NCBI GenBank assembly: GCA_002297965.1
Contig: DBLF01000032.1
Span: 1-12,428, forward strand
From: Candidatus Segatella papionis
GTDB taxonomy: Bacteria > Bacteroidota > Bacteroidia > Bacteroidales > Bacteroidaceae
Direction of reading: 5' to 3'
Length of the DNA: 12,428 bases
Shown: positions 1 to 7,884 of the stretch, one piece after another
Numbering within the stretch: the stretch's first letter is position 1
Layout of the letters: the number at the start of each line of letters is the position of its first letter
The notes under the pieces: generated by a model
The model's input: only the letters and a program-made list of their open reading frames with translations
What the model was told of the DNA's origin: nothing
Database searches by the model: none
Program-made: the position numbers and the translations under genes

Positions 1-22
1 TAAATAAATTTTGGCAATTTTA

Positions 23-54
23 TTTGGTACTAATAAATAAAAGTCGTACATTTG
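23..54 (+). promoter_or_regulatory. Bacteroidetes-type promoter of the AAA-ATPase-like gene
   Basis: A -33 element TTTG (23-26) is followed after exactly 20 nt by TACATTTG (47-54), a full match to the Bacteroidetes -7 consensus TAnnTTTG. Transcription should begin a few bases further on, leaving a leader of roughly 15-20 nt before the ATG at 76. A TTG in frame with the gene lies inside this -7 box (52-54), so it cannot be the translation start. Confidence 0.75.
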
Positions 55-75
55 CAACCAAAAAAGGAGAAAGCA

Positions 76-1797
76 ATGACATACTCACAAGCAGACATTA
101 CCGTACCATACGCTGTAGCGAATTTTGCAGAGATTCGCCACAAGGGGTATTATTACGTGGACAAAACCAACTACATCCCACTGCTAGAACGTTATAAAGC
201 TCCAGTATTTCTCCGACCTCGTAGATTTGGAAAGAGTTTGCTAGTATCAATGTTGGCTCACTATTACGACCGTAATATGGTCCAACAATTCGAGGAGTTA
301 TTTGGTGAAACTTGGATTGGCGGACATCCCACAAGCGAGCATAACCAATACCTCGTCGTAAGGTATGATTTTTCCACTACTTCTGTTGCCAATAAAAAAG
401 AAGACATCGAGAAGAACTTCAACGCTGTCAATTGCAGTCCCCTCCGTACGATGGTAGAGCGCAACAGAGACCTTTTTGGGAATTTCAAGTTCCGGGAGGA
501 TGGAAATGCCTCCAACATGCTGGTAGAGGTATGTGAGTTCATCTCTTCCCATAACCTTCCACCTCTTTATATTTTGATAGACGAATACGACAACTTCACC
601 AACCAATTGTTAGTTGTCTATAAGGACTCACTGTACCAAGACTTAACCACAGGTGAAAGCTTCTTGCGCACCTTTTTCAAGGTCATCAAGGCAGGCATAG
701 GAGAAGGTACCATTCGCACTTGTTTTTGCACGGGAGTTCTTCCTGTCACGATGGACGATTTGACTAGTGGATACAACATCGCAGAAATGCTTACGCTTAA
801 GCCAGAATTCACCAATATGCTGGGCTTTACCCATGCAGAAGCTGCTAAGTATCTGAAATACGTCATCAGTAAATATGGTCCACAAGCCTCATTCGAGGAA
901 TTATGGACACTAATACTCAACAACTATGATGGCTATCACTTTCTGCCAAATGCGGAACCTCTGTTCAACTCTACCATCTTAACCTATTTCTTGAAAAATT
1001 TCGCAGAACTGAAAGGTGGGATTCCCACAGAAATGGTAGATGAGAACTTGCGCACAGATACCAGCTGGATAAGAAGACTGACCCTTACCCTCGACAATGC
1101 CAAAGAAATGCTTGACAGCCTGTTGATGGATGGTGAGCTATACTATTCGCAAGCCGACTTACGCAGCAAGTTCAACAAGCAGAAATTCTTTTCGCCAGAG
1201 TTCTACCCTATCAGTCTCTACTATTTGGGCATGACCACGTTGAAAGACAGCTACAAGATGACGCTACCTAACTTGACGACCAAGAGCGTATATATGAGCT
1301 ATTATAATGAACTGAACTGCATAAGTGACAACGCTCGTAAATTCGTACCAACATACGAGGCATTCGCCAAGGATAGGAAGCTAGAGCCTTTATTCCTTAA
1401 CTATGTGGAGGAATACTTGGGGCAACTACCAGCCCAAGCCTTCGATAAGATGAACGAAAACTTCATTCGCTGTTCATTCTTCGAGCTAATGAGCCGCTAT
1501 TTGAGCAATTGCTATACATTTGCCATTGAGCAGAACCTGCCATCAGGTAGAGCCGACTTGGTACTAACGGGCATTCCTGGCACTTCGTTCCATAACGATT
1601 GTCGTATCATCGAGTTCAAGTACTTGAAAGCCAAGGATGCCTGCATGATAGAAAAGCTAAAAGAAGCATATCCTGAGGATGCAAAGCAAGTGAGAAACTA
1701 TGCTACTGATATAAAGAAACTTTTTCCACATTATCAGATTAAAGCATACGTTGCTTACAACGCAGGCAACAAGGCTTGCAAAATATTTGAAGAATAG
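76..1797 (+). CDS. AAA-ATPase-like / PD-(D/E)XK nuclease superfamily protein
   Basis: Protein of 573 aa. The start is ATG 76, chosen because AAGGAG (64-69) sits 6 nt upstream; the longer in-frame TTG at 52 falls inside the promoter. The N-terminal part matches the AAA-ATPase-like family (PF09820 style). It has YYVDKTNYI near residues 26-34, the variant P-loop RPRRFGKS (47-54, Arg where the classical first Gly would be), and a Walker B strand ILIDEYD (166-172). The C-terminal part matches PDDEXK_9 (PF08011 style), with Asp494 in GRADLVL and the E-x-K signature Glu513-Phe-Lys515. This two-domain family is present in many copies in Prevotella and Bacteroides genomes. Its physiological role is not established, and DNA or RNA cleavage is only inferred from the fold. 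The length looks complete and the reading frame is intact. Base composition is more AT-rich than the next two genes, in keeping with an independently acquired unit. Confidence 0.88.
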   Translation: MTYSQADITVPYAVANFAEIRHKGYYYVDKTNYIPLLERYKAPVFLRPRRFGKSLLVSMLAHYYDRNMVQQFEELFGETWIGGHPTSEHNQYLVVRYDFSTTSVANKKEDIEKNFNAVNCSPLRTMVERNRDLFGNFKFREDGNASNMLVEVCEFISSHNLPPLYILIDEYDNFTNQLLVVYKDSLYQDLTTGESFLRTFFKVIKAGIGEGTIRTCFCTGVLPVTMDDLTSGYNIAEMLTLKPEFTNMLGFTHAEAAKYLKYVISKYGPQASFEELWTLILNNYDGYHFLPNAEPLFNSTILTYFLKNFAELKGGIPTEMVDENLRTDTSWIRRLTLTLDNAKEMLDSLLMDGELYYSQADLRSKFNKQKFFSPEFYPISLYYLGMTTLKDSYKMTLPNLTTKSVYMSYYNELNCISDNARKFVPTYEAFAKDRKLEPLFLNYVEEYLGQLPAQAFDKMNENFIRCSFFELMSRYLSNCYTFAIEQNLPSGRADLVLTGIPGTSFHNDCRIIEFKYLKAKDACMIEKLKEAYPEDAKQVRNYATDIKKLFPHYQIKAYVAYNAGNKACKIFEE

Positions 1798-1832
1798 GTC
1801 GCACACACATACTGTTATAAATTATACAAGCT

Positions 1833-2582
1833 ATGAGAAAGGTATTATTCACGCTTGTCCTTGCCGCCTTAGGTAGCTTAGGCTTGCAGGCACAAGGCAC
1901 AACCCAACGACAAAACGCAGAAAAACCAACTGCCACCACTTACCGATGGAAGGTGGAGGCAGAGGCTGGCGTATGTTGCAGCGTGCTCGACACCGACGTG
2001 TCGGGACTGGGCACCACCAGCTATATGGTTCGCCCAGGCTTCACTGCAAACATAGCGGCGGAATATAACATCGTGGATCATCTGGCTGTGGGAACGGACA
2101 TCCGATTCTTGCAGCGCGACTATATGTACCAAAACCAAGGAGGCGACTCCTGGCACACCCGCTACAACAACAATTTCATCAGCATCCCGCTCACCGTGGG
2201 CTACTACCTCTTCCATAACCCATACCAGGAAAAGGGACTCTGGGTGAAGCCACAGGTGGGCGTATATTATGAGTATCTCGCCTCCCTCCACACCAAGGGC
2301 ATCTACCCGATGAACATCATGGAGGGCGCGAGCTCTGGCGGAACCTTCCTCAAGTATAACACCACCTACGATTTCAAGACCAATGAGAACCATCTGCGCC
2401 GTAGCCTCTTTGGCGGCGAAGCGGGCGTCAAGGTGGGATATTCCTTCGGGCGCATCGATGCCCACGTGGGATACCTCTTCCAGTATGGCTTCTCGCATAT
2501 CTATCAAGACAAGGCTCGCACCAGCAAGACGGCTCGCCGAAACTCCAGCGTCATCACGGCTGGTGTCGCCTATAAACTCTAG
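1833..2582 (+). CDS. outer-membrane beta-barrel protein (porin-like family)
   Basis: Protein of 249 aa with a clear Sec signal peptide (MRKVLFTLVLAALGSLGLQA, cleavage likely after residue 20 or so). The mature part alternates short aromatic and glycine-rich strands with polar loops, for example near VEAEAGVCCSVL, IAAEYNIVDHLAVGTDIRF, ISIPLTVGYYLF, GEAGVKVGYSFG and DAHVGYLFQYGF. This is the pattern of Bacteroidetes outer-membrane beta-barrel (PorT/OMP_b-brl-like) proteins of 8-10 strands. No enzymatic motif is visible. It lies 35 bp after the preceding stop with no obvious terminator or consensus promoter. It is followed only 26 bp later by the S41 peptidase gene, so these two are likely cotranscribed. 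The C-terminus is Lys-Leu rather than the usual terminal aromatic residue. The precise function and ligand are unknown. Confidence 0.75.
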   Translation: MRKVLFTLVLAALGSLGLQAQGTTQRQNAEKPTATTYRWKVEAEAGVCCSVLDTDVSGLGTTSYMVRPGFTANIAAEYNIVDHLAVGTDIRFLQRDYMYQNQGGDSWHTRYNNNFISIPLTVGYYLFHNPYQEKGLWVKPQVGVYYEYLASLHTKGIYPMNIMEGASSGGTFLKYNTTYDFKTNENHLRRSLFGGEAGVKVGYSFGRIDAHVGYLFQYGFSHIYQDKARTSKTARRNSSVITAGVAYKL

Positions 2583-2608
2583 TTCCATCACTCTATCCTA
2601 TTTCCGTT

Positions 2609-4381
2609 ATGAGAAACTATATATATAATATGTGGCGAAAGGCTCCCCGGAAGATGCGTGGAGCACAAGTTCTTGTGGCTGCTCTGCTCGGTGCCACCAC
2701 CCTCTCCCTGTCGCTCACCAGTTGCGTGGCAGACAACGATGCCAACACCAAGTCAATAGCCGACTACTCCGATTCCGATGTCAAGTCGTATGGCGACTTG
2801 TTCCGAGTGTTCTGGAACGTGATGAACCAGCGATACTGCGACCTCAACGAGCAGCCGAGCGTATCTTCCAAAAACTGGGACGAGGTGTATAGCGAGTACA
2901 AGCCTAAGTTTGATGCGCTCAAGACCTTCCAGCACACTTCCGAGTTCACCCAAGAAGAAATACAAGCCGACAATGCCAAGGCGAAGCAATACTTCCAGGA
3001 GATTGTGGATAAGCTCATCGACCAACACTTCTATGTGAAAGTCACCCTCCCCGTCTCCCACTCTGCCACGGAAACCGTGCGTTTCAACAGCACCCTGCAC
3101 GAGAAGACGGAATACTTCCCACTCAACTATCATTGGAATTACACCCGTGAGCAGCTCAACCTGGATGGCGAAGCCTTCGGCGACGTCACCTCTGATGGCT
3201 TTTATATCATGGGCGGATTCCTGAAAGCCCAGCCAGGCACCTATTATCTGGGCTTCAACCAGTTTGCGCTCTACGACAACTGTTACCATGAGTACGAGAA
3301 AGAATATCTGCCCGCAAATGCCGCCAACAGCTATCATCTCGACAGCCAGACGATAACGGCGAAGGCACAAGAATTGGTCTCCGATGGCGAAAACCGCCCA
3401 AAAGTGGAGCAGATGGCAAAGGACATCCTCTCTACCATAGATGCTTACCTGCAATCGGACGAGGTGCAGCTAGCCTGCCAGAAGATGACTGCCTACAGCA
3501 ACAAGGGCGATTACTACGGGCTCTATGCCTCTGCCGCACAGGCTTGCGACGATGCCCCATACCTCGTAAAACAGCTCCCCACATCCCAAGAGGATAGTGA
3601 TGCACAGAAAAAGCTCTTAAGTTTTCTGCAGAACGACTCCCACTACAAGGAGCTAGCCGCGGAGTATAGCTTCGCCAAATGGCTTTGCCAGGCTATAGCC
3701 GACTATCTTTGGTACGAACGAGAGTTCTACGCTTTCTGGAGCGACTTGCAGTTTACCCAGCAACACAGTGCCGTGGAAGGCTACCGCCGCATGTTCCTGG
3801 AGCCATTGGCGAAGGGCACCATCCAGAAGCTCATCCTCGATTTCCGAGGCAATGGTGGCGGAAGCGTGATAGACTCCCGAATCTTCACCGACTATCTGGT
3901 TACCCAGACAGCCACTTATGCCTACGTGCGCAAGAAGGAAGACAACAACCCTTACAGCTACACCCCTTGGGTGCCTCAGCAGATAGTAGCCACCAGCAAG
4001 AGCCTGGGGCGCAACATCCCCACTGCCATCCTGCTCGACAACTATAGTGCCAGCATGTCGGAAGTCACCACGCTCATTCTCCAGAGCCAGGGCGACCACG
4101 TGAAGACAGTGGGCAGAAACAGCTACGGAGCGCAGTCGATGCTCACCGCCGACAACTCGGCGAGCAACGGTGGATGGATAGGCAATGTGACGAGCTATCT
4201 ATATTTCTATATGCCATTTTCCATGACCAAGGATGCCCAGGGCAACCTCTTGGAAGGCAAGGGAATCACCCCCGACTATCCGCTCGACCCAATGAGCGAC
4301 GAGGAGGTCAACGCCCTCTATCACAACGCCCCAGGGGCGATAGACCGAGGGCTTGCAAAAGCGATGGAAATCCTCAAATAG
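2609..4381 (+). CDS. S41-family peptidase, lipoprotein
   Basis: Protein of 590 aa with a lipoprotein signal ending in the lipobox LTSC (Cys39 from this start). In-frame ATGs at 2630 and 2654 would give more usual signal lengths, and the 2654 start leaves a 23-residue signal, so the true start is uncertain. The helical N-terminal region (FRVFWNVMNQRYCDL) resembles the leading segment of tricorn/C1-like S41 proteins. The catalytic half shows the S41 core LILDFRGNGGGS (around Asp411-Gly418), the nucleophile motif SASMSE (Ser480-Glu485, predicted nucleophile Ser482), and then VGRNSYGAQ. The Lys of the CtpA-type Ser-Lys dyad would align near Ala508 and is absent, so a tricorn-type catalytic arrangement or loss of activity is possible. 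It probably acts as a membrane-anchored protease on periplasmic or surface substrates, next to the outer-membrane barrel encoded just upstream. Confidence 0.85.
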   Translation: MRNYIYNMWRKAPRKMRGAQVLVAALLGATTLSLSLTSCVADNDANTKSIADYSDSDVKSYGDLFRVFWNVMNQRYCDLNEQPSVSSKNWDEVYSEYKPKFDALKTFQHTSEFTQEEIQADNAKAKQYFQEIVDKLIDQHFYVKVTLPVSHSATETVRFNSTLHEKTEYFPLNYHWNYTREQLNLDGEAFGDVTSDGFYIMGGFLKAQPGTYYLGFNQFALYDNCYHEYEKEYLPANAANSYHLDSQTITAKAQELVSDGENRPKVEQMAKDILSTIDAYLQSDEVQLACQKMTAYSNKGDYYGLYASAAQACDDAPYLVKQLPTSQEDSDAQKKLLSFLQNDSHYKELAAEYSFAKWLCQAIADYLWYEREFYAFWSDLQFTQQHSAVEGYRRMFLEPLAKGTIQKLILDFRGNGGGSVIDSRIFTDYLVTQTATYAYVRKKEDNNPYSYTPWVPQQIVATSKSLGRNIPTAILLDNYSASMSEVTTLILQSQGDHVKTVGRNSYGAQSMLTADNSASNGGWIGNVTSYLYFYMPFSMTKDAQGNLLEGKGITPDYPLDPMSDEEVNALYHNAPGAIDRGLAKAMEILK

Positions 4382-4494
4382 AAGCACATACAAAACCTAT
4401 GTATATCCCTAAATAACAAGCATATAGTAAACTATGTATATTCTTATGTAACAAACATACGCAGTACCCTAAACAGTACACTTTAAGAAGACAC
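4382..4494. other. AT-rich intergenic stretch after the peptidase gene
   Basis: There is no open reading frame with coding character here. CTATGTATAT occurs twice as a direct repeat (4397-4406 and 4432-4441), each in AT-rich surroundings. No RNA gene is recognised. It is the first part of a 393-bp gap that also holds the paired hairpins and the fimbrial promoter candidate listed separately. Confidence 0.5.
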
Positions 4495-4525
4495 AGGGCG
4501 CAATCGGAACTATCGGTTGCGCCCT
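4495..4525 (+). terminator. strong GC-rich hairpin, probable terminator of the barrel/peptidase operon
   Basis: The left arm AGGGCGCAATCG (4495-4506) pairs with the right arm CGGTTGCGCCCT (4514-4525) over 12 bp with one G-U pair, leaving the 7-nt loop GAACTAT. It lies 114 bp after the peptidase stop. The bases that follow (CTTCAG) are not a good U tract, so it may act as an RNA 3'-end stabiliser or need a factor. The arms are nearly symmetrical, so it could also work on the other strand. Confidence 0.6.
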
Positions 4526-4530
4526 CTTCA

Positions 4531-4550
4531 GTTTGCGCTGTTGCGCAAAC
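4531..4550 (+). other. second perfect hairpin next to the terminator-like hairpin
   Basis: GTTTGCGC (4531-4538) and GCGCAAAC (4543-4550) form a perfect 8-bp stem around the loop TGTT, only 5 nt after the preceding hairpin. A T run (TTTTTT at 4570-4575) follows 20 nt later. Two stacked stem-loops here suggest an RNA 3' end or a small structured element. Confidence 0.5.
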
Positions 4551-4583
4551 GATTACACATACGGGGGGATTTTTTGCACATTT

Positions 4584-4618
4584 TTTGATACAACCTATTG
4601 AAAAACTCCCTATCTTTG
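4584..4618 (+). promoter_or_regulatory. candidate promoter of the fimbrial cluster
   Basis: TATCTTTG (4611-4618) fully matches the Bacteroidetes -7 box TAnnTTTG. The nearest TTTG (4584-4587) is 23 nt upstream, slightly more than the optimum of about 19-21 nt. Start of transcription near 4625 would give an A-rich leader of about 150 nt before the DUF3575 start. It is the only good consensus match between the paired hairpins and the fimbrial genes. Confidence 0.55.
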
Positions 4619-4742
4619 CAAGCGAAAAGAAAAAGAAATAGAAACAGAAAGCAAATAATAAGACCCTAATAGAATTTAGTGAACAAGAAGCCAACAAGTC
4701 GGAAAGAAGACTTAGTTATTCTTAAAGACTTTGGCTATTCTT

Positions 4743-4778
4743 AAACAAAGACGAAAACAAAGACGAAAACAAAGATGA
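4743..4778 (+). repeat. three tandem 12-bp repeats running into the start codon
   Basis: AAACAAAGACGA occurs at 4743-4754 and 4755-4766, and a third copy, AAACAAAGATGA, at 4767-4778. The single C-to-T difference in the last copy creates the ATG (4775-4777) of the DUF3575 gene. Upstream, TATTCTTAAA occurs at 4717-4726 and 4736-4745. No strong Shine-Dalgarno is present, so this A-rich stretch probably serves as the ribosome-loading region. Confidence 0.8.
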
Positions 4779-5354
4779 AGAAGCTAACAATTAACGAAAA
4801 GATTACCCTGTTGTTGCTGCTGATTCTTTCACCAGTGATGACTCAGGCGCAGGAAGTCGCCTTAAAAACCAACCTGTTGGGTTGGGCTTCCACTTCTTGC
4901 AACGCTGGCGTTGAGCTGGGCACGGGCAAGAAGACTACGTTCCAACTCTTCGGAACCCTGAACCCCCTGGAAGTTCTCGGGCGACAAGAAGTTGAGATTC
5001 TGGAATGTGATGCCAGAGTACAGATGGTACACCTGTCAGAAGTTTGGCGGTCACTTCATCGGAATACATGCTTTCGGAGGCGAATACAATGTTAAGAACA
5101 TCGACTTGCCCTTCGGAATATTACCCAAGACTGAGCGTGGCAGGCACTACGAAGGATGGTATGTGGGTGGAGGCCTCACCTACGGCTACCAGTGGTTGCT
5201 CAACAAGCACCTCAATCTCGAAGGTTCTCTCGGATTAGGTTATGCCTACAGCCCCTACAAGCTTTATGGGAGATGCGAAAAATGTCTTGACGAAGACCAT
5301 CGCAACTATGTGGGACCTACCAAGGCGGCACTCTCGCTGATTTATCTTTTTTAG
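4775..5354 (+). pseudogene. DUF3575 fimbrial-locus outer-membrane protein, frameshifted
   Basis: The gene starts with a signal peptide (MKKLTINEKITLLLLLILSP, then VMTQAQ) and EVALKTNLLGWASTS, typical of DUF3575 (PF12099-like) proteins found at Bacteroidales fimbrial loci. At AACCCCCTGG (4961-4970) the frame breaks. As written the reading gives NPLEVLGRQ and ends at 5095. Removing one C from the five-C run 4963-4967 gives NPWKFSGDKK and continues as RFWNVMPEYRWYT, GGHFIGIHAFGGEYN, DLPFGILP and YGYQWLLNKHLNLEG, ending SLIYLF. The corrected protein is 192 aa, a normal length for the family, with a C-terminal Phe as expected of a beta-barrel. The role is presumed to be in fimbrial export or anchoring. 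The fault could be a real mutation, a slippage-variable tract or a base-call error. Confidence 0.85.
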
Positions 5355-5437
5355 AAAGAATGAAGCAGAGACAAGACCAGTCTTAACTAGAAAGTTAATA
5401 ACTCACCAATAATCCAATTTTTTTATTAGAATTCTCT
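5355..5437. other. short intergenic spacer between the DUF3575 and DUF3868 genes
   Basis: Eighty-three bases without a coding frame. AAGAC and GTCTT close a very small hairpin near 5374-5386, and a run of seven T lies near 5419-5426. There is no consensus promoter, so the downstream gene is probably read from the fimbrial promoter further up. Confidence 0.4.
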
Positions 5438-6646
5438 ATGAATAGAATGAAGCTTTATGCCATCATTCCGCCCCTCTGCATGCTCTTTTCGCAGAGCATC
5501 ATCGGTGCCGACGTGCAGCGGTTGGCAGGCGGCAAGATTCTGATAGACAGCGTGATGACGCAGAAAATGGGCGACAGTTTGAGCGTCAGATTCCTCATCA
5601 ACCTCGACAGTCTGATCCTCAAGTCGGAGCAGCAGTTGGTTTACACCCCGATGCTCGTTGGCGAAGACTCGCTCGCCCTCAGCCCTATCATTATCAATGG
5701 CAGAAACCAAGATATACGCTACAAGCGACTTGCACAAAGCAAGAAGCAGGGCGATGCACTCGTCATTCGCCGCCGCAACGACACCTCTCAACAGGCATAC
5801 TACGAGCAGAGCGTGCCCTACAAGAAATGGATGCGGCAATTCCAGCTCTCGGTGAAGGAAGACCTCTGCGGATGCGGCAACCTGCAAGACCAGGACACCA
5901 CGTTGCTCGCCAACTTCCGCGAGAACGCCACGGAGCTGGGCAAGATTACCAAGACCATCGACCTGGTGAAGAACGACAAGGATGTAGAAATCACCAACAT
6001 CGACATCCACGGCTACGCCTCTCCCGACGGTCCTTACGCCAACAACCAGCGACTCGCCAACGCCCGTGCCGTCGCCCTTCGCAACTACGTGAGCGGTCTC
6101 TACGAACTAGACGATAAGCTCTTCACCTTCCACGCCACCCCGGAAGACTGGGAGGGATTCAAGAAGAAGGTTTCCGAAAGCTCGCTTGCCGACAAGGAGG
6201 CGATACTGAAGATAGCCAACTCCTCGCTCGCCCCGGATGCCAAGGATCAGAAAATCAGGTAGCTCTATCCTGCGAGCTACCGTTACATCATGAGCGACAT
6301 CTATCCTCGTCTTCGCCACAGCGACTATACGGTGACCTACACCGTGCGCCCATTCGATGTCGAGGAGGCGAAAGAGATATTGAAGACGAAGCCCCAGCAG
6401 TTGTCCTTGCAAGAGATGTATCTCGTGGCTCAGACCTATGAGCCTGGTTCGCCAGAGTTCAACGAGGTGTTCGACATCGCCGTGCGCCTCTTCCCCGACG
6501 ACCCGACGGCAAACCTCAACGCCGCTTGTACCGAACTGCAAAAGGGAAACCTGCAAGCTGCTGAGAAATATCTCGCCAAGGCAGGACATTCGAAGGCAGC
6601 CGACCGCATCCGAAAGATATACGAGGAGATGAAGGCGGAGCAATAA
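5438..6646 (+). pseudogene. DUF3868 / OmpA-like fimbrial-locus protein with in-frame amber stop
   Basis: The reading frame begins with a hydrophobic leader (MNRMKLYAIIPPLCMLFSQS, cleavage near IIGA) and has the beta-rich N-terminal pattern of DUF3868 proteins. It then shows an OmpA-C-like segment around residues 188-215 (DIHGYASPDGPYANNQRLAN). After residue 274 the frame meets TAG (6260-6262). Coding similarity then continues in the same frame with LYPASYRYIMSDIYPRLRH, DYTVTYTVRPF, a helical TPR-like end (LSLQEMYLVAQTYEPGSPEF, NLNAACTELQKGNLQAAEKY), and a TAA at 6644-6646, for 402 positions in all. This is the full family architecture broken by one nonsense codon; CAG, AAG, GAG, TGG or TCG would restore it. 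The partner protein is normally periplasmic or outer-membrane and is linked to fimbrial assembly. Amber readthrough cannot be excluded. Confidence 0.85.
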
Positions 6647-6677
6647 AACGATAAAAAACAGAATAAGATATATGATA

Positions 6678-6741
6678 GAAAACATATAAAAACAGAAAAC
6701 ATATAAAAACATAACAAGAAACATAAAAACATAACAAGAAA
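6678..6741 (+). repeat. A-rich tandem repeats in the leader of the major fimbrillin gene
   Basis: GAAAACATATAAAAACA is repeated head to tail at 6678-6694 and 6695-6711 (17-bp period). Overlapping this, ATAAAAACATAACAAGAAA occurs at 6703-6721 and 6723-6741 (20-bp period). The block fills most of the 119-bp gap before the fimbrillin start at 6766. It contains almost no G, so it should stay unstructured in RNA and could act as an A-rich translation enhancer. Such repeats are also prone to slippage. Confidence 0.75.
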
Positions 6742-6765
6742 TATAAATCTCAAATTTGCAACAAT

Positions 6766-7858
6766 ATGAAAATGAAACATTTCTTTGGCTTGGCAGTGAT
6801 AGCTGCCATGACCGCAAGCTGCTCTAGCAGCGATGAGTTGTCTGGTAATGCGGGCAATGGTTCTAACGAGACTAGCGAGGCATACGCTACTTTCAGCATC
6901 AACTTGCCTACCACTAGTGGTAGTTATACTCGTGCGGGAGAGGATTACAAATCTGGCACAGCAGCTGAATATGCAGTAAACGATGCCACCCTGCTTGTCT
7001 TCAAGAAAGTAGAAGGAAAATCTGAGGGGGAATACACCTTTGTTGAGAGCGCAACGCTCGGTAACATGAATCCTTGGAATAAGGATAACGACAATAATGG
7101 TATTACCACTAAGGCTACCGTGACTGCCGAGCTGCACAATGTTAGCTTAAGCTCCAATGGTGAATACTATGTATTGCTTGGAAAATACTTTCGATATTGC
7201 TCACATGCAGCAAGGTCAGACCACTCGTGTTGTTTTCGAGGCAACCTATACTCCAAATGCTTTGAGCAGTGGCACAGACAAGACCTTCTTCATGCTAGGT
7301 AATCATACAGAGATTTACACCAAGGAAACTCTTACCGCTATGATTAAGGCTAAGGCACAAGAGGTTTTCAATGAGAACGATGCAAATAACGTAACCGTGG
7401 AGCTTGGCAGCATTGCAACTAAGGCAGGACTTCATACTTTGCAAGGTAAAGAAGCTACCATCAAGCATGATGGCACCGATGCTACAGATGCGCAGCTCAA
7501 GCAAATAGACGAGAAGCTTGGTTTAGGAAAGGATGCCAATGGCAATACAGAAAGTATAAAGACTTACCTCGAAGGCAAGTGCTACTACATCGCTCGCATC
7601 AAGCACTTCGGCGACACACAGACTCCTTGGAATTCTGGCGAAGAAACATACGGCACTAACAACGAAAAGTATCTCGGTCGTTATGGTATCCTTCGCAACA
7701 ACTGGTACGACATGACCGTCGATAAGATTAGTGCTCCAGGCTATCCAGACATTCCTGAAATCAAGCCTACAACTCCAGATGACGAGGACACCAAGTACAT
7801 CAGCGTCAGCGTGAAGATCCTCGACTGGGCTAAGCGTTCACAGAGCGTTGAACTCTAG
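6766..7858 (+). pseudogene. Mfa1/FimA-type major fimbrillin, internally deleted and frameshifted
   Basis: The N-terminal part reads MKMKHFFGLAVIAAMTASCS with lipobox Cys19. It continues into a fimbrillin-like domain with TRAG at Arg56-Ala57, the place where Arg-type proteases mature Bacteroidales fimbrillins, and then VNDATLLVFKK and NGEYYVL (to about residue 137). From 7172 the coding sense moves to another frame: YCLENTFDIAHMQQGQTTRV, then VVFEATY, and a C-terminal domain ending ISVSVKILDWAKRSQSVEL at 7858. In Mfa1 proteins a sizeable block normally separates NGEYYVL from YCLENTF. The remaining pieces sum to about 365 residues, short for the family, so I infer an out-of-frame internal deletion with a junction at 7170-7177. 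As written, translation ends after 178 aa, so no polymerising subunit is made. This would be the fimbrial shaft protein. Confidence 0.82.
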
Positions 7859-7884
7859 TCGGAACTCCAACAACTGGAGAGAAA

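Noticed and set aside
52..75. Upstream TTG start for the AAA-ATPase-like gene
   Set aside because: The TTG is part of the -7 promoter box TACATTTG, and the ATG at 76 has a good AAGGAG ahead of it.
1878..3454. Minus-strand open frames opposite the beta-barrel and peptidase genes
   Set aside because: They have no domain, signal or ribosome site, and the sense strand carries clear protein families.
6751..6758. CAAATTTG as a -7 box for the fimbrillin gene
   Set aside because: It lacks the first T of TAnnTTTG, has no TTTG partner at the right distance and sits only 7 nt before the start codon.
7157..7858. Independent gene starting at ATG 7157
   Set aside because: It begins inside the fimbrillin N-terminal domain without a signal peptide and reads directly into the fimbrillin C-terminal half, so it is a fragment of one gene.
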